Origin: Corallococcus macrosporus DSM 14697
GTDB lineage: Bacteria; Myxococcota; Myxococcia; Myxococcales; Myxococcaceae
Reading direction: 5' to 3'
DNA: 64,000 nt
Assembly (NCBI RefSeq): GCF_002305895.1
Contig: NZ_CP022203.1
Location: 4,566,501 to 4,630,500 of the forward strand
Shown here: positions 35,700-43,985 of the stretch, in pieces
How the letters are laid out: each line of letters begins with the position of its first letter
Position numbering within the stretch: position 1 is the first letter of the stretch
The notes under the pieces: generated by a model
What the model was told of the DNA's origin: nothing
Database searches by the model: none
Seen by the model: only the letters and a program-made list of their open reading frames with translations
Made by a program: the position numbers and the translations under genes

Positions 35700-37088
35700 T
35701 CAAGCCTCCGCGACGACGTGGAAGGGGTTCTCCGCCAGGGGCACCGGGAGCGGCTCCACCGTGGGCGGCTTGAGCAGCGCCACCTGCTTGCCGGCGAGCT
35801 GGTTGGGCGTGGCGCGCTCCACCTGCACCGTCACGAAGGCGCCCGCGGGGGCGTCCCCCTCGAAGTTGACGGTGCGGTTCTCCGGCGTGCGGCCGAAGCG
35901 CTTGGTGGCGTCATAGCGCGAGTGCCCCTCCACCATGACCTCCACCTCCGAGCCCACGAGCGCCGCGGTGATTTCACCGCTGATGCGCCGCTGCAGCTTC
36001 TGCAGCCGCTCCAGGCGGGCGATCTTCACCTCGTGCGGCACCGGGCCCCAGTCCTTCTCGCGCAGGGCCGCGCCCGTCTTCGGACGCGGGCTGTAGACGA
36101 AGGAGAACTGGTTGTCGTAGCGGACCTGCTCGGTGAGCTTCAGCGTCAGCTCGAACTCCTCCTCGGTCTCCCCGGGGAAGCCGACGATGATGTCCGTGGT
36201 GACGGCGATGCCCGGCCGCGCCTCGCGCAGCTTCGCCAGGCGCTCCAGGTACTGCTCCACCGTGTAGTCGCGGCGCATCATCTTCAGGATGCGGTCGCTG
36301 CCGCACTGCACCGGCAGGTGGAAGTGCGGGGTGATCTTTGGCTGCACGCGGAAGGCTTCGATCAGCTCGTCGGACAAGTCGTGCGGGTGGCTGGTGGTGA
36401 AGCGCACGCGCTCGATGCCCGGCACCTCCGCGGTGCGCAGCAGGAGCTGCGCGAAGGAGATGCCGCCCGCGTACGAGTTCACGTTCTGCCCGATGAGCGT
36501 CACCTCGCGCACGCCCACCTTGGCCAGGTCCGCCACCTCCACGAGCACGTCGGGGAACGCCCGGCTCACCTCGCGGCCACGCGTGTGCGGCACGATGCAG
36601 AACGAGCAGACGTTGTCGCAGCCCTTCATCACCGTGACGAACTCGGTGACCTTGCCGCGGGACGTCTCCGGGTCCGCGCGCGGGAAGACGTACTCCTCCG
36701 AGTTCACGAAGGCCGTCTCCACCACCCGCTCCCGCTCCGCGGACACCCGGCCGATGATGTCCGGCAGGCGCGCGATGTTGTCGGGGCCGAAGACGAAGTC
36801 CAGGTAGGGCACCTTCTTGAGGAGCTTGTCCTTCTCCTGCTGCGCCACGCAGCCGCCCACGCCAATCAGCGCGCCGCGGCTGGCCTTCACCGGCTTGTAC
36901 CGGCCCAGGGCGGACAGCATCTTGTCCTCGGCCTTCTCCCGGATGGAGCAGGTGTTGAGGATGATGAGGTCGGCGTTGTCCGGCACCGGCGTCGGCGCGT
37001 AGGACATCTGGCTCAACACCTCGCTCATCCGGAGCGAGTCGTTGACGTTCATCTGGCAGCCGAAGGTGTGGATGAAATAGCGCTTCAT
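35700..37088 (-). CDS. miaB: tRNA-2-methylthio-N6-dimethylallyladenosine synthase
   Basis: Radical-SAM enzyme that methylthiolates i6A37 of tRNAs reading UNN codons. At 462 residues it has the normal family length. N-terminal MTTase domain with Cys in TFGCQMN, LNTCSIRE and VGGCVAQQ; radical-SAM motif CDNVCSFCIVP (three cluster Cys); C-terminal TRAM domain from about residue 375. The Arg/Glu-rich REKAED and GRE motifs also match. It is the first gene of a tight pair with the carbonic anhydrase-like gene. The ATG at 37088 begins MKRYFIHTFGCQMN, the usual start for this family. Confidence 0.97.
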   Translation of the reverse strand: MKRYFIHTFGCQMNVNDSLRMSEVLSQMSYAPTPVPDNADLIILNTCSIREKAEDKMLSALGRYKPVKASRGALIGVGGCVAQQEKDKLLKKVPYLDFVFGPDNIARLPDIIGRVSAERERVVETAFVNSEEYVFPRADPETSRGKVTEFVTVMKGCDNVCSFCIVPHTRGREVSRAFPDVLVEVADLAKVGVREVTLIGQNVNSYAGGISFAQLLLRTAEVPGIERVRFTTSHPHDLSDELIEAFRVQPKITPHFHLPVQCGSDRILKMMRRDYTVEQYLERLAKLREARPGIAVTTDIIVGFPGETEEEFELTLKLTEQVRYDNQFSFVYSPRPKTGAALREKDWGPVPHEVKIARLERLQKLQRRISGEITAALVGSEVEVMVEGHSRYDATKRFGRTPENRTVNFEGDAPAGAFVTVQVERATPNQLAGKQVALLKPPTVEPLPVPLAENPFHVVAEA

Positions 37089-37161
37089 GGAAGAACCCTG
37101 AGCAAGTACGTGCCCTTATCCGATGGCCGGACGCGGAATGCAACCAGCCGCCCGCCCGGCC

Positions 37162-37668
37162 TCATCCCCGGCTGAGCAGGTGCGTCAGGCGGGTGTGCAG
37201 GTCCACCAGCTCCGCCTCGCGGGTCCGCAGCAACGCCAGGGCCTCCTCGCCGTAGCGCCGCGCCAGGGCGTCGGTCTCGCGCTCCTGCTTGGCCAGCTCG
37301 TCCTGGATGCGGCCCTGGAGCTCCGCCGCGCCGCCCGGGAGCTGCCCCAGCTTGTCCTGGAGCTTGCGGACCGCCCAGCGCCGGCCGCCAAAGGCCCGCA
37401 GCATCGCGCTCCCCTGCTCCGCCGTCTTGGAGTCGAGCCCGGCCTGGGCCAGGGCCTCGGTGTGGGCCTGGGCCAGGGCCTCCGTCCCCTTGCCGGCGGC
37501 GTGGGAGAGGTAGGCCTGCTGGTAGCGGACCAGGGCGTCGAGCATCGCCGCGTCCAGCTTGGGCGCGGCCCAGCGCAGGGTCCGGTCGTCGGCGGCGGTG
37601 AGGTCCGTGGTCGACTCCCGGTTGGGGACGTCCTGGAAGCCGTTGTCGTCGAAGAGGAAGGAGGACAT
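37162..37668 (-). CDS. Coiled-coil protein of unknown function
   Basis: 168 residues, no recognised family. The N-terminal ~40 residues are polar; the rest is strongly helical with heptad-like Leu/Ala spacing (for example around LQGRIQDELAKQERETD), suggesting a coiled coil. No signal peptide or membrane segment. It begins 33 bases after the VWA gene ends, on the same strand, so the two are probably co-transcribed and may work together. Confidence 0.75.
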   Translation of the reverse strand: MSSFLFDDNGFQDVPNRESTTDLTAADDRTLRWAAPKLDAAMLDALVRYQQAYLSHAAGKGTEALAQAHTEALAQAGLDSKTAEQGSAMLRAFGGRRWAVRKLQDKLGQLPGGAAELQGRIQDELAKQERETDALARRYGEEALALLRTREAELVDLHTRLTHLLSRG

Positions 37669-37701
37669 GGGGAGGTGCCTTGAGAGGAAAGGGGCCCGGG
37701 T

Positions 37702-39099
37702 CTACGCGGGCACGAGCTGGTCGGCGATGCGGGCCAGGTCCGACACGGAGGTGACGACGACGGCCTGGTGACAGTGCTTCTCGTAGGTGAGCATCTCGCT
37801 GTCGCCAATGCCCCAGTTGCCACGCTCCTCGGGGCAGATCCACAACAGCCGCTTCGCCTTGCGGCGCAGGTCCTTGAGGGCCCACGCGTTGTTCGCGTTG
37901 TAGTTGTTGCGCCCGTCGCCAATCACCATGACGGTGGTGCGGCGGGTGATGCTGCCCAGGTGGTCCCGGGTGAAGTCGGCCAGCGCGCGGCCGTAGTTGG
38001 AGTTCGCGCTCAGGGACACCGTCTTGCCGGCGGTGGCCATGTCGATGGCGGCGTCCACCTCCAGGTCCTTGAAGTACTGCGTCACCTCGCCCACGTCGGA
38101 CACGAAGACGAACGAGCGCACGCGCACGAAGAGCGACTGCATCGTGTGCATGAACAGCAGCATCATCCGCGACGCCTGACGCACGGAGTCGGACACGTCG
38201 CAGAGCACCACCAGCTCCGGGCGCTCCGGGCGGCGGGTGCGGAACTGGGGCACCATGGGCACCCCGCCCCACGGCAGGTTCCGGCGCAGGGTGCGGCGCA
38301 CGTTGAGGGCGCCCTTGCGGTGCGAGCGCTGCTTGCGGATGAGCCGGCTGCGCAGCTTCTCCGCCAGGGTGCGGACGGCGGACTCCATCTGGTCCACCTC
38401 CGCCTGGGTGAGCAGGTGCAGCGGCTTGTCCGCCGCGGTGTCGGTGCGGCGGCGGATGCGGGCCTCCGCCTGGCGCTTCACCTCCTGGCGGGCGGCGTCC
38501 TCTATCTTCCGCATCGCGGCCGCGACGTGGCGCGAGACGATCTCCACCCCTTCGGGCGTGAGGCCCCGGGCCCGGAGCTCGTCCTCCAGCGACTTCATGT
38601 CGGACCGGGCCTTGTCCGCCCCGGCCGCCGCCAGCATGCGCCGGGAGAAGAAGCCGGCCTGGAGCGGGCTCTCCATCCGGGACAGGTCGAGCTGCAGCGA
38701 CGCCATCCGGAAGATCTGCGCCAGCCGGGCCCGGTCCCCCGTCAGGACGGCCTGGGCCAGGGGGGACATCTCCGGGAGGAGCTGGTGCATCTGGATGAGG
38801 ACCATCTTCAGCAGGTCGCCCTCCAGGTAGCCTTCCTCCTCCAGTTGCCGCGCCAGCGACTGGTCGATGGCCTCGAACGTCCGCGCCGCGCCGGTGAAGT
38901 AGAACTCGAAGGCGCGGTTGAAGGTGTCCACGTCCAGCTCGCGCTTCACCAGCGTGGTGCGGAGCACCGAACGGAACAGGTTCCGGTCCTTCAGGCCAAC
39001 CTCGGACGTCGCGCGCAGCGCGTCCTGGACCTCGGACGTACTGACACGCACACCGTTCTGGCGGAGGACTTCGGCGAACTCGACGATACGGGCATCCAC
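37702..39099 (-). CDS. VWA domain protein of the CoxE-like family
   Basis: 465 residues from the GTG at 39099 (VDARIVEFAEVLRQNG), where family-like sequence begins. The open frame extends to 39183, but those extra 28 residues are Cys/Arg-rich and not family-like. CoxE-like proteins have a C-terminal von Willebrand A domain that binds a divalent metal and usually partners a MoxR-type AAA ATPase in assembling metal centres or other complexes. The MIDAS motif DVSDS is visible in VVLCDVSDSVRQ near residue 305. The N-terminal ~290 residues are helical and Arg-rich. No MoxR ATPase lies next to it in this window. Confidence 0.85.
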   Translation of the reverse strand: MDARIVEFAEVLRQNGVRVSTSEVQDALRATSEVGLKDRNLFRSVLRTTLVKRELDVDTFNRAFEFYFTGAARTFEAIDQSLARQLEEEGYLEGDLLKMVLIQMHQLLPEMSPLAQAVLTGDRARLAQIFRMASLQLDLSRMESPLQAGFFSRRMLAAAGADKARSDMKSLEDELRARGLTPEGVEIVSRHVAAAMRKIEDAARQEVKRQAEARIRRRTDTAADKPLHLLTQAEVDQMESAVRTLAEKLRSRLIRKQRSHRKGALNVRRTLRRNLPWGGVPMVPQFRTRRPERPELVVLCDVSDSVRQASRMMLLFMHTMQSLFVRVRSFVFVSDVGEVTQYFKDLEVDAAIDMATAGKTVSLSANSNYGRALADFTRDHLGSITRRTTVMVIGDGRNNYNANNAWALKDLRRKAKRLLWICPEERGNWGIGDSEMLTYEKHCHQAVVVTSVSDLARIADQLVPA

Positions 39100-39189
39100 G
39101 CAACCATCATGTCCGGGGCGCGCCCGCGCGCAATCGGGAATGCACCGCTTCGAACCCAGCGCCCGCTCACCTCCCTGGTACACGCGGTG

Positions 39190-39230
39190 TAATCACTAAA
39201 ATTTACTGAATTTCAGATTATTCAGCTTGA
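39190..39230 (-). promoter_or_regulatory. AT-rich upstream region of the VWA gene
   Basis: About 40 bases of strikingly AT-rich DNA in a GC-rich setting, 90-130 bases before the chosen VWA start. It contains an 11-base perfect inverted repeat (39206-39216) and a second partial copy just beyond. This is promoter-like or operator-like; I could not place convincing -35 and -10 boxes. Confidence 0.4.
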
Positions 39231-39352
39231 GGACCCGGGGCCTAACTGCCCGCCACTGAAAGCAAAGCTGTGGAAAGGCGGCCCTCGCATCGAGAAGACC
39301 GCGCCTTGTCACCGCACGCGAAACAATCACTTTGAGTGTGGGTTGCCCCTGG

Positions 39353-40648
39353 TCAGGACGTCTGCTCGAAGGACATCACGGCTTCGACGTGGTGCGTCTG
39401 GGGGAACATGTCCACCACCTGGAGGGCCAGGGGCTGGTAGCCCGCGGCGATCAGGTCCGCCGCGTCCCGGGCCAGCGAGGCCGGATCGCACGCCACGTAC
39501 ACCACGCGCCGCACGCCCAGGGCGGTCATCCACTTCGCCAGGCCGGGGGCCCCGGCGCGCGGCGGGTCCGCGAGGCACACGTCGAAGCGGCGCTGCTCGG
39601 CCACCAGTCCGTCGCACACCTTGCGCGCATCGCCCTGGACGAAGCGCACGTTCGTCACCCCACCCTCGCGCGCGCTCCGCTGGGCCAACTCCACGCCCAC
39701 GGGGGACGACTCCACGCCCAGCACGGAGGCGGCGCTCCCGGCCAGCGGGAAGGTGAAGTTCCCGTTGCCCGAGTACAGCTCCAGCACGGTGTCCGTCTCC
39801 CGAGCCCCCAGCTCGTACACCGCCGAAGTCACCAGCCCCACGTTGGCCTCGGCGTGCGCCTGGGCGAAGGCATCCGGCCGCAGGTACAGGGGGACCTCCG
39901 GCCGCAGCGGCGAAATCGAGCGCAGCGCCGGCTTGCCCAGGAGGCGAGCGGAGCCCTCCTTCGGCGTCAGCACCGCGCCCTCCAGGCGCAGGGCGCGCAC
40001 GGCCGCCTCCGCGGCCTCCAGGTGGCGCGCCGTCACCGGCCCGCTGAGCTTCACCGCGAACGCGGCCTTGTCACCCTCCGCCAGCAGCAGGACCTCCTCC
40101 GTGTCCTTCGCGAGGGGCTTGAGCAGCGGCGCCAGCTTCCCCGGCAGCGCGGTCAGCACGGGCGTGAGCGCGCCGCAGACCTCCACCGGCACGCGCTCGT
40201 GGCTGCGCCGGCCGAAGTACCCCAGCGCGCCCTTCCCCACGGGGTGCAGCACCGCGCGGCGCCGGTAGCCCCAGTCGCGGGGGGCCACCATCAGCGGACG
40301 CACCGTGAAGCGCTCCCGGGAGAGGCGGCCCAGGTGCTCCAGGGTGGAGAGGACGATCTCCTGCTTCGCGGTGCGCTGGGCGGGCTCGGCCAGCGCGAGC
40401 CAGTCACAGCCGCCACAGTCCGTGGCGTGGACGCAGGGCGCCTCACGCCGGTCCAGCCCGGGCGACACCACCTGCCGCAGGATGCCGCGCAGCACGCGGC
40501 CGTGCGCCTCCAGGTGGACGCGCACGGTGTCGCCCGGGAAGGTGCCCGGGACGAAGACGGTGCGCCCCTGCCAGGAGGCCACGCCTTCGCCGAGCTGGCC
40601 GAGGCGTTCGATGGTCAATTGGATGGGGAGCTCGGGGAGCGGCAGCAT
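39353..40648 (-). CDS. RNA (uracil-5-)-methyltransferase, RumA/RlmD-like
   Basis: Transfers a methyl group from SAM to C5 of a uridine in rRNA or tRNA. 431 residues: N-terminal TRAM domain (about 5-62); iron-sulfur Cys at 72, 78, 81 and probably in EVCG (about 162); SAM domain with ELYSGNGNFTFPLA; catalytic DPPRAG; nucleophile Cys in VYVACDPASLARD; terminal QTHHVEAV motif with the general-base Glu. These features define the TrmA/RlmC/RlmD superfamily. Which uridine is modified cannot be told from sequence alone. It follows the PilZ gene by 36 bases and is probably co-transcribed with it. Confidence 0.93.
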   Translation of the reverse strand: MLPLPELPIQLTIERLGQLGEGVASWQGRTVFVPGTFPGDTVRVHLEAHGRVLRGILRQVVSPGLDRREAPCVHATDCGGCDWLALAEPAQRTAKQEIVLSTLEHLGRLSRERFTVRPLMVAPRDWGYRRRAVLHPVGKGALGYFGRRSHERVPVEVCGALTPVLTALPGKLAPLLKPLAKDTEEVLLLAEGDKAAFAVKLSGPVTARHLEAAEAAVRALRLEGAVLTPKEGSARLLGKPALRSISPLRPEVPLYLRPDAFAQAHAEANVGLVTSAVYELGARETDTVLELYSGNGNFTFPLAGSAASVLGVESSPVGVELAQRSAREGGVTNVRFVQGDARKVCDGLVAEQRRFDVCLADPPRAGAPGLAKWMTALGVRRVVYVACDPASLARDAADLIAAGYQPLALQVVDMFPQTHHVEAVMSFEQTS

Positions 40649-40684
40649 TCAGGCACTCATCGGGCGGTGCCCGGGACAGCCGCC

Positions 40685-41074
40685 CTACTTCCGGGTCGCG
40701 CCCGGTTCATCCGGCGGGAGCTCCGAGCGCAAGCGCTCCACGAACTCCTCGATGCGCGATCGCTTGTCGTCGTCAACGTCCAGGAACTCCAGCGCCATCC
40801 CCGGGGACTGGGGCGAGGGCACGCCCACGGCGTTGGTGCGCGTCACCCGGCCCTTCAACTCCACCGGGAAGTGCGCGCCCGGCAGCGTCACCAGCAGGCG
40901 CACCACCGTGTCCACGGGCAGCGGCTTGTCGGTGTTGATGTACAGGCCCCCCTTCGACAGGTTCACCGCCCAGTCCGTCACGAAGCCGGAGACGCTGCGG
41001 TAGGCGACCGGCAGCTCGTATTCGAGTCGGGGCGCGCGGGGCTGAGGGATCGAGGTGTCGGGACTGTCGGCCAT
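40685..41074 (-). CDS. PilZ domain protein
   Basis: 129 residues, a stand-alone PilZ domain, a fold that binds cyclic di-GMP in many members. The N-terminal part has a basic motif in RAPRLEYELPV rather than the classical RxxxR, and the second motif reads NLSKGGLYI, matching D/N-x-S-x-x-G. The weak first motif leaves c-di-GMP binding uncertain. Short PilZ proteins of this style are numerous in myxobacteria. It starts just after the hairpin that closes the CoA-transferase operon and leads into the methyltransferase gene. Confidence 0.88.
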   Translation of the reverse strand: MADSPDTSIPQPRAPRLEYELPVAYRSVSGFVTDWAVNLSKGGLYINTDKPLPVDTVVRLLVTLPGAHFPVELKGRVTRTNAVGVPSPQSPGMALEFLDVDDDKRSRIEEFVERLRSELPPDEPGATRK

Positions 41075-41084
41075 GGGATGCGCT

Positions 41085-41116
41085 CCGCCGCGGGAACTGA
41101 AGAGGGCCCGCGGCGG
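41085..41116 (-). terminator. Perfect 10-bp hairpin ending the CoA-transferase operon
   Basis: Bases 41085-41094 and 41107-41116 form a perfect 10-bp GC stem with a 12-base loop, 20 bases past the subunit B stop and 11 bases before the PilZ start codon. No T-run follows. It would separate the CoA-transferase transcript from the PilZ transcript. Confidence 0.6.
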
Positions 41117-41136
41117 TGCACCTTAACCCCACACGC

Positions 41137-41793
41137 TCAGACTTTCATCTCACGGACGTCGGGGGCCACCTTCAGCTTCGGCTCGGTGAGCTTCTGCACC
41201 AGCTCCACCGTCACGCCCGGGGCCAGCTCGCGCAGGACCAGCCCCTCCGGCGTCACGTCGATGTACGCGTGGTCCGTGACGATGTGGTGGATGCACTTGA
41301 GGCCCGTCAGGGGCAGCGAGCACTTCTTGAGGATCTTCGGCTTGCCGTCCTTGTTGGCGTGCTCCATGGCCACGAAGATGCGCTGGGCGCCGACGGCCAG
41401 GTCCATGGCGCCGCCCATGCCCTTGATCATCTTCCCGGGGATCATCCAGTTGGCCAGGTCACCCTCTTCGCTGACCTCCATGGCGCCCAGCACGGCCATG
41501 TCGATGTGCCCGCCGCGGATCATCCCGAAGGACAGCGCCGAGTCGAAGTACGCGGCGCCGGGCACCGCCGTCACCGTCTCCTTGCCGGCGTTGATGAGGT
41601 CCGGGTCCTCCTGGCCCTCCACCGGCCAGGGGCCGATGCCCAGCAGGCCGTTCTCCGACTGGAGCACGATGTCCATGCCCGGCGGGATGTAGTTGGCCAC
41701 CAGGGTAGGCATGCCGATACCCAGGTTCACGTAGAAGCCGTCCTGCAGCTCCTGGGCGATGCGCTGCGCGATCTGTTCACGAGTCAGTGGCAT
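41137..41793 (-). CDS. 3-oxoacid CoA-transferase, subunit B
   Basis: 218 residues, typical subunit B length. With subunit A it moves CoA between succinyl-CoA (or acetyl-CoA) and a 3-oxoacid such as acetoacetate. The catalytic Glu lies in SENGLLGIG; the [11 protein letters not shown] and KGMGGAMDL motifs are also family-like. It is last in an operon thiolase - subunit A - subunit B, 11 bases after subunit A. The neighbouring thiolase supports a role in acetoacetate/ketone body or short-chain acid use; butyrate- or acetate-type specificity cannot be excluded. Confidence 0.93.
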   Translation of the reverse strand: MPLTREQIAQRIAQELQDGFYVNLGIGMPTLVANYIPPGMDIVLQSENGLLGIGPWPVEGQEDPDLINAGKETVTAVPGAAYFDSALSFGMIRGGHIDMAVLGAMEVSEEGDLANWMIPGKMIKGMGGAMDLAVGAQRIFVAMEHANKDGKPKILKKCSLPLTGLKCIHHIVTDHAYIDVTPEGLVLRELAPGVTVELVQKLTEPKLKVAPDVREMKV

Positions 41794-41804
41794 GGATGGC
41801 TCCT

Positions 41805-42503
41805 TCAGGCCGACTTGCGGACGGTGCGCCGCTCAATCCACTTCTGGAGGTTCTTCGCCTGGACGATGCGCTTCACGAAGATGCTCGGGATGTGCACCAG
41901 GTCCGGATCCAGCTCGCCGGGCTCCACGATGTGCTCCGCCTCGACGATGGTGACCTTGGCCGCCATGCACATCATCGGGGAGAAGTTCCGCGCCGTCTTC
42001 CGGAACACCAGGTTGCCCCAGCGGTCCGCCTTCCACGCGCGGACGATGGCGAAGTCCGCCTTCAGCGGCGTCTCCAGCACGTGCAGCCGCCCCTCGATGA
42101 CGCGCGTCTCCTTGCCTTCGGCCACCTGGGTGCCGGCGCCCGTCGGGGTGAAGAAGCCGCCAATGCCGCAGCCGCCCGCGCGGATGCGCTCGGCCAGCGT
42201 GCCCTGCGGGTTCAGCTCCACCTCCAGCTCGCCGGAGAGGAACTGGCGCTCGAACTCCTTGTTCTCTCCCACGTAGCTGGACACCATCTTCTTCACCTGC
42301 TTGTTCTGAAGCAGGATGCCGAGCCCCAGCTCGGTGGTGCCGCAGTTGTTGGAGATGATGGTGAGGTCCTTCACGTTCTTCCGGTGAAGTGCCTCGATGA
42401 GATTCTCCGGGTTGCCGCACAGCCCGAAGCCGCCGCTCATGAGCGTGCAGCCATCCGGGATGTCGGCGACCGCCTCGTCCGCGTTCGCGTAGACCTTGTT
42501 CAT
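41805..42503 (-). CDS. 3-oxoacid CoA-transferase, subunit A
   Basis: 232 residues. Partner of subunit B. The glycine-rich CoA-binding motif reads [13 protein letters not shown] near residue 24, and [11 protein letters not shown] and [13 protein letters not shown] follow as expected for this subunit. Start ATG at 42503 gives [15 protein letters not shown], the usual N-terminus. It lies 83 bases after the thiolase gene and 11 bases before subunit B. A short hairpin sits in the 83-base gap. Confidence 0.93.
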   Translation of the reverse strand: MNKVYANADEAVADIPDGCTLMSGGFGLCGNPENLIEALHRKNVKDLTIISNNCGTTELGLGILLQNKQVKKMVSSYVGENKEFERQFLSGELEVELNPQGTLAERIRAGGCGIGGFFTPTGAGTQVAEGKETRVIEGRLHVLETPLKADFAIVRAWKADRWGNLVFRKTARNFSPMMCMAAKVTIVEAEHIVEPGELDPDLVHIPSIFVKRIVQAKNLQKWIERRTVRKSA

Positions 42504-42562
42504 CCGCCCTCCCGCATGTGCGAACGGGGTGAAGGCCCATTGCAGGCCCCCACCCCGTGCCC

Positions 42563-42579
42563 CTCCCCCCTATGGGGAG
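42563..42579 (-). other. Small GC hairpin between thiolase and CoA-transferase genes
   Basis: A 6-bp C/G stem (42563-42568 with 42574-42579) and a 5-base loop, just past the thiolase stop. No T-run. It could tune expression within the operon or stabilise the thiolase message; it may also be chance in such GC-rich DNA. Confidence 0.3.
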
Positions 42580-42586
42580 AGGAAGT

Positions 42587-43768
<1,182 letters not shown>

Positions 43769-43824
43769 GAAAACTGCCTCCTATGAGGATGTGCGGATGA
43801 CCTTCGATAACAGCGGCGGTGGCC

Positions 43825-43853
43825 CTTATCACCGGCCACTTCCCGGGTTTCAA
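43825..43853 (-). promoter_or_regulatory. Promoter of the thiolase/CoA-transferase operon
   Basis: On the - strand: -35 TTGAAA (43848-43853), 17-base spacer, -10 GATAAG (43825-43830). This fits the housekeeping sigma factor. The leader would be about 50 bases, with the AGGAGG ribosome site in it. Confidence 0.6.
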
Positions 43854-43969
43854 GCATCCTTGCTCGCCACGCGGACGTGAGCGTCCACTGTGCACGACGC
43901 AACGCGCCAGCCCTCGTAACCACCCGAAGTCACGAGGGCCGGCGCCGCGCTTGTCAGGCCTCTTTCCGC

Positions 43970-43981
43970 CCGACCGGTCGG
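43970..43981. other. 12-base perfect palindrome after the WD40 gene
   Basis: CCGACCGGTCGG lies 4 bases past the stop codon of the WD40 lipoprotein gene. With no loop it suits a dimeric protein better than a hairpin, but its place after a stop suggests transcript end processing. Meaning unknown. Confidence 0.4.
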
Positions 43982-43985
43982 ATGG

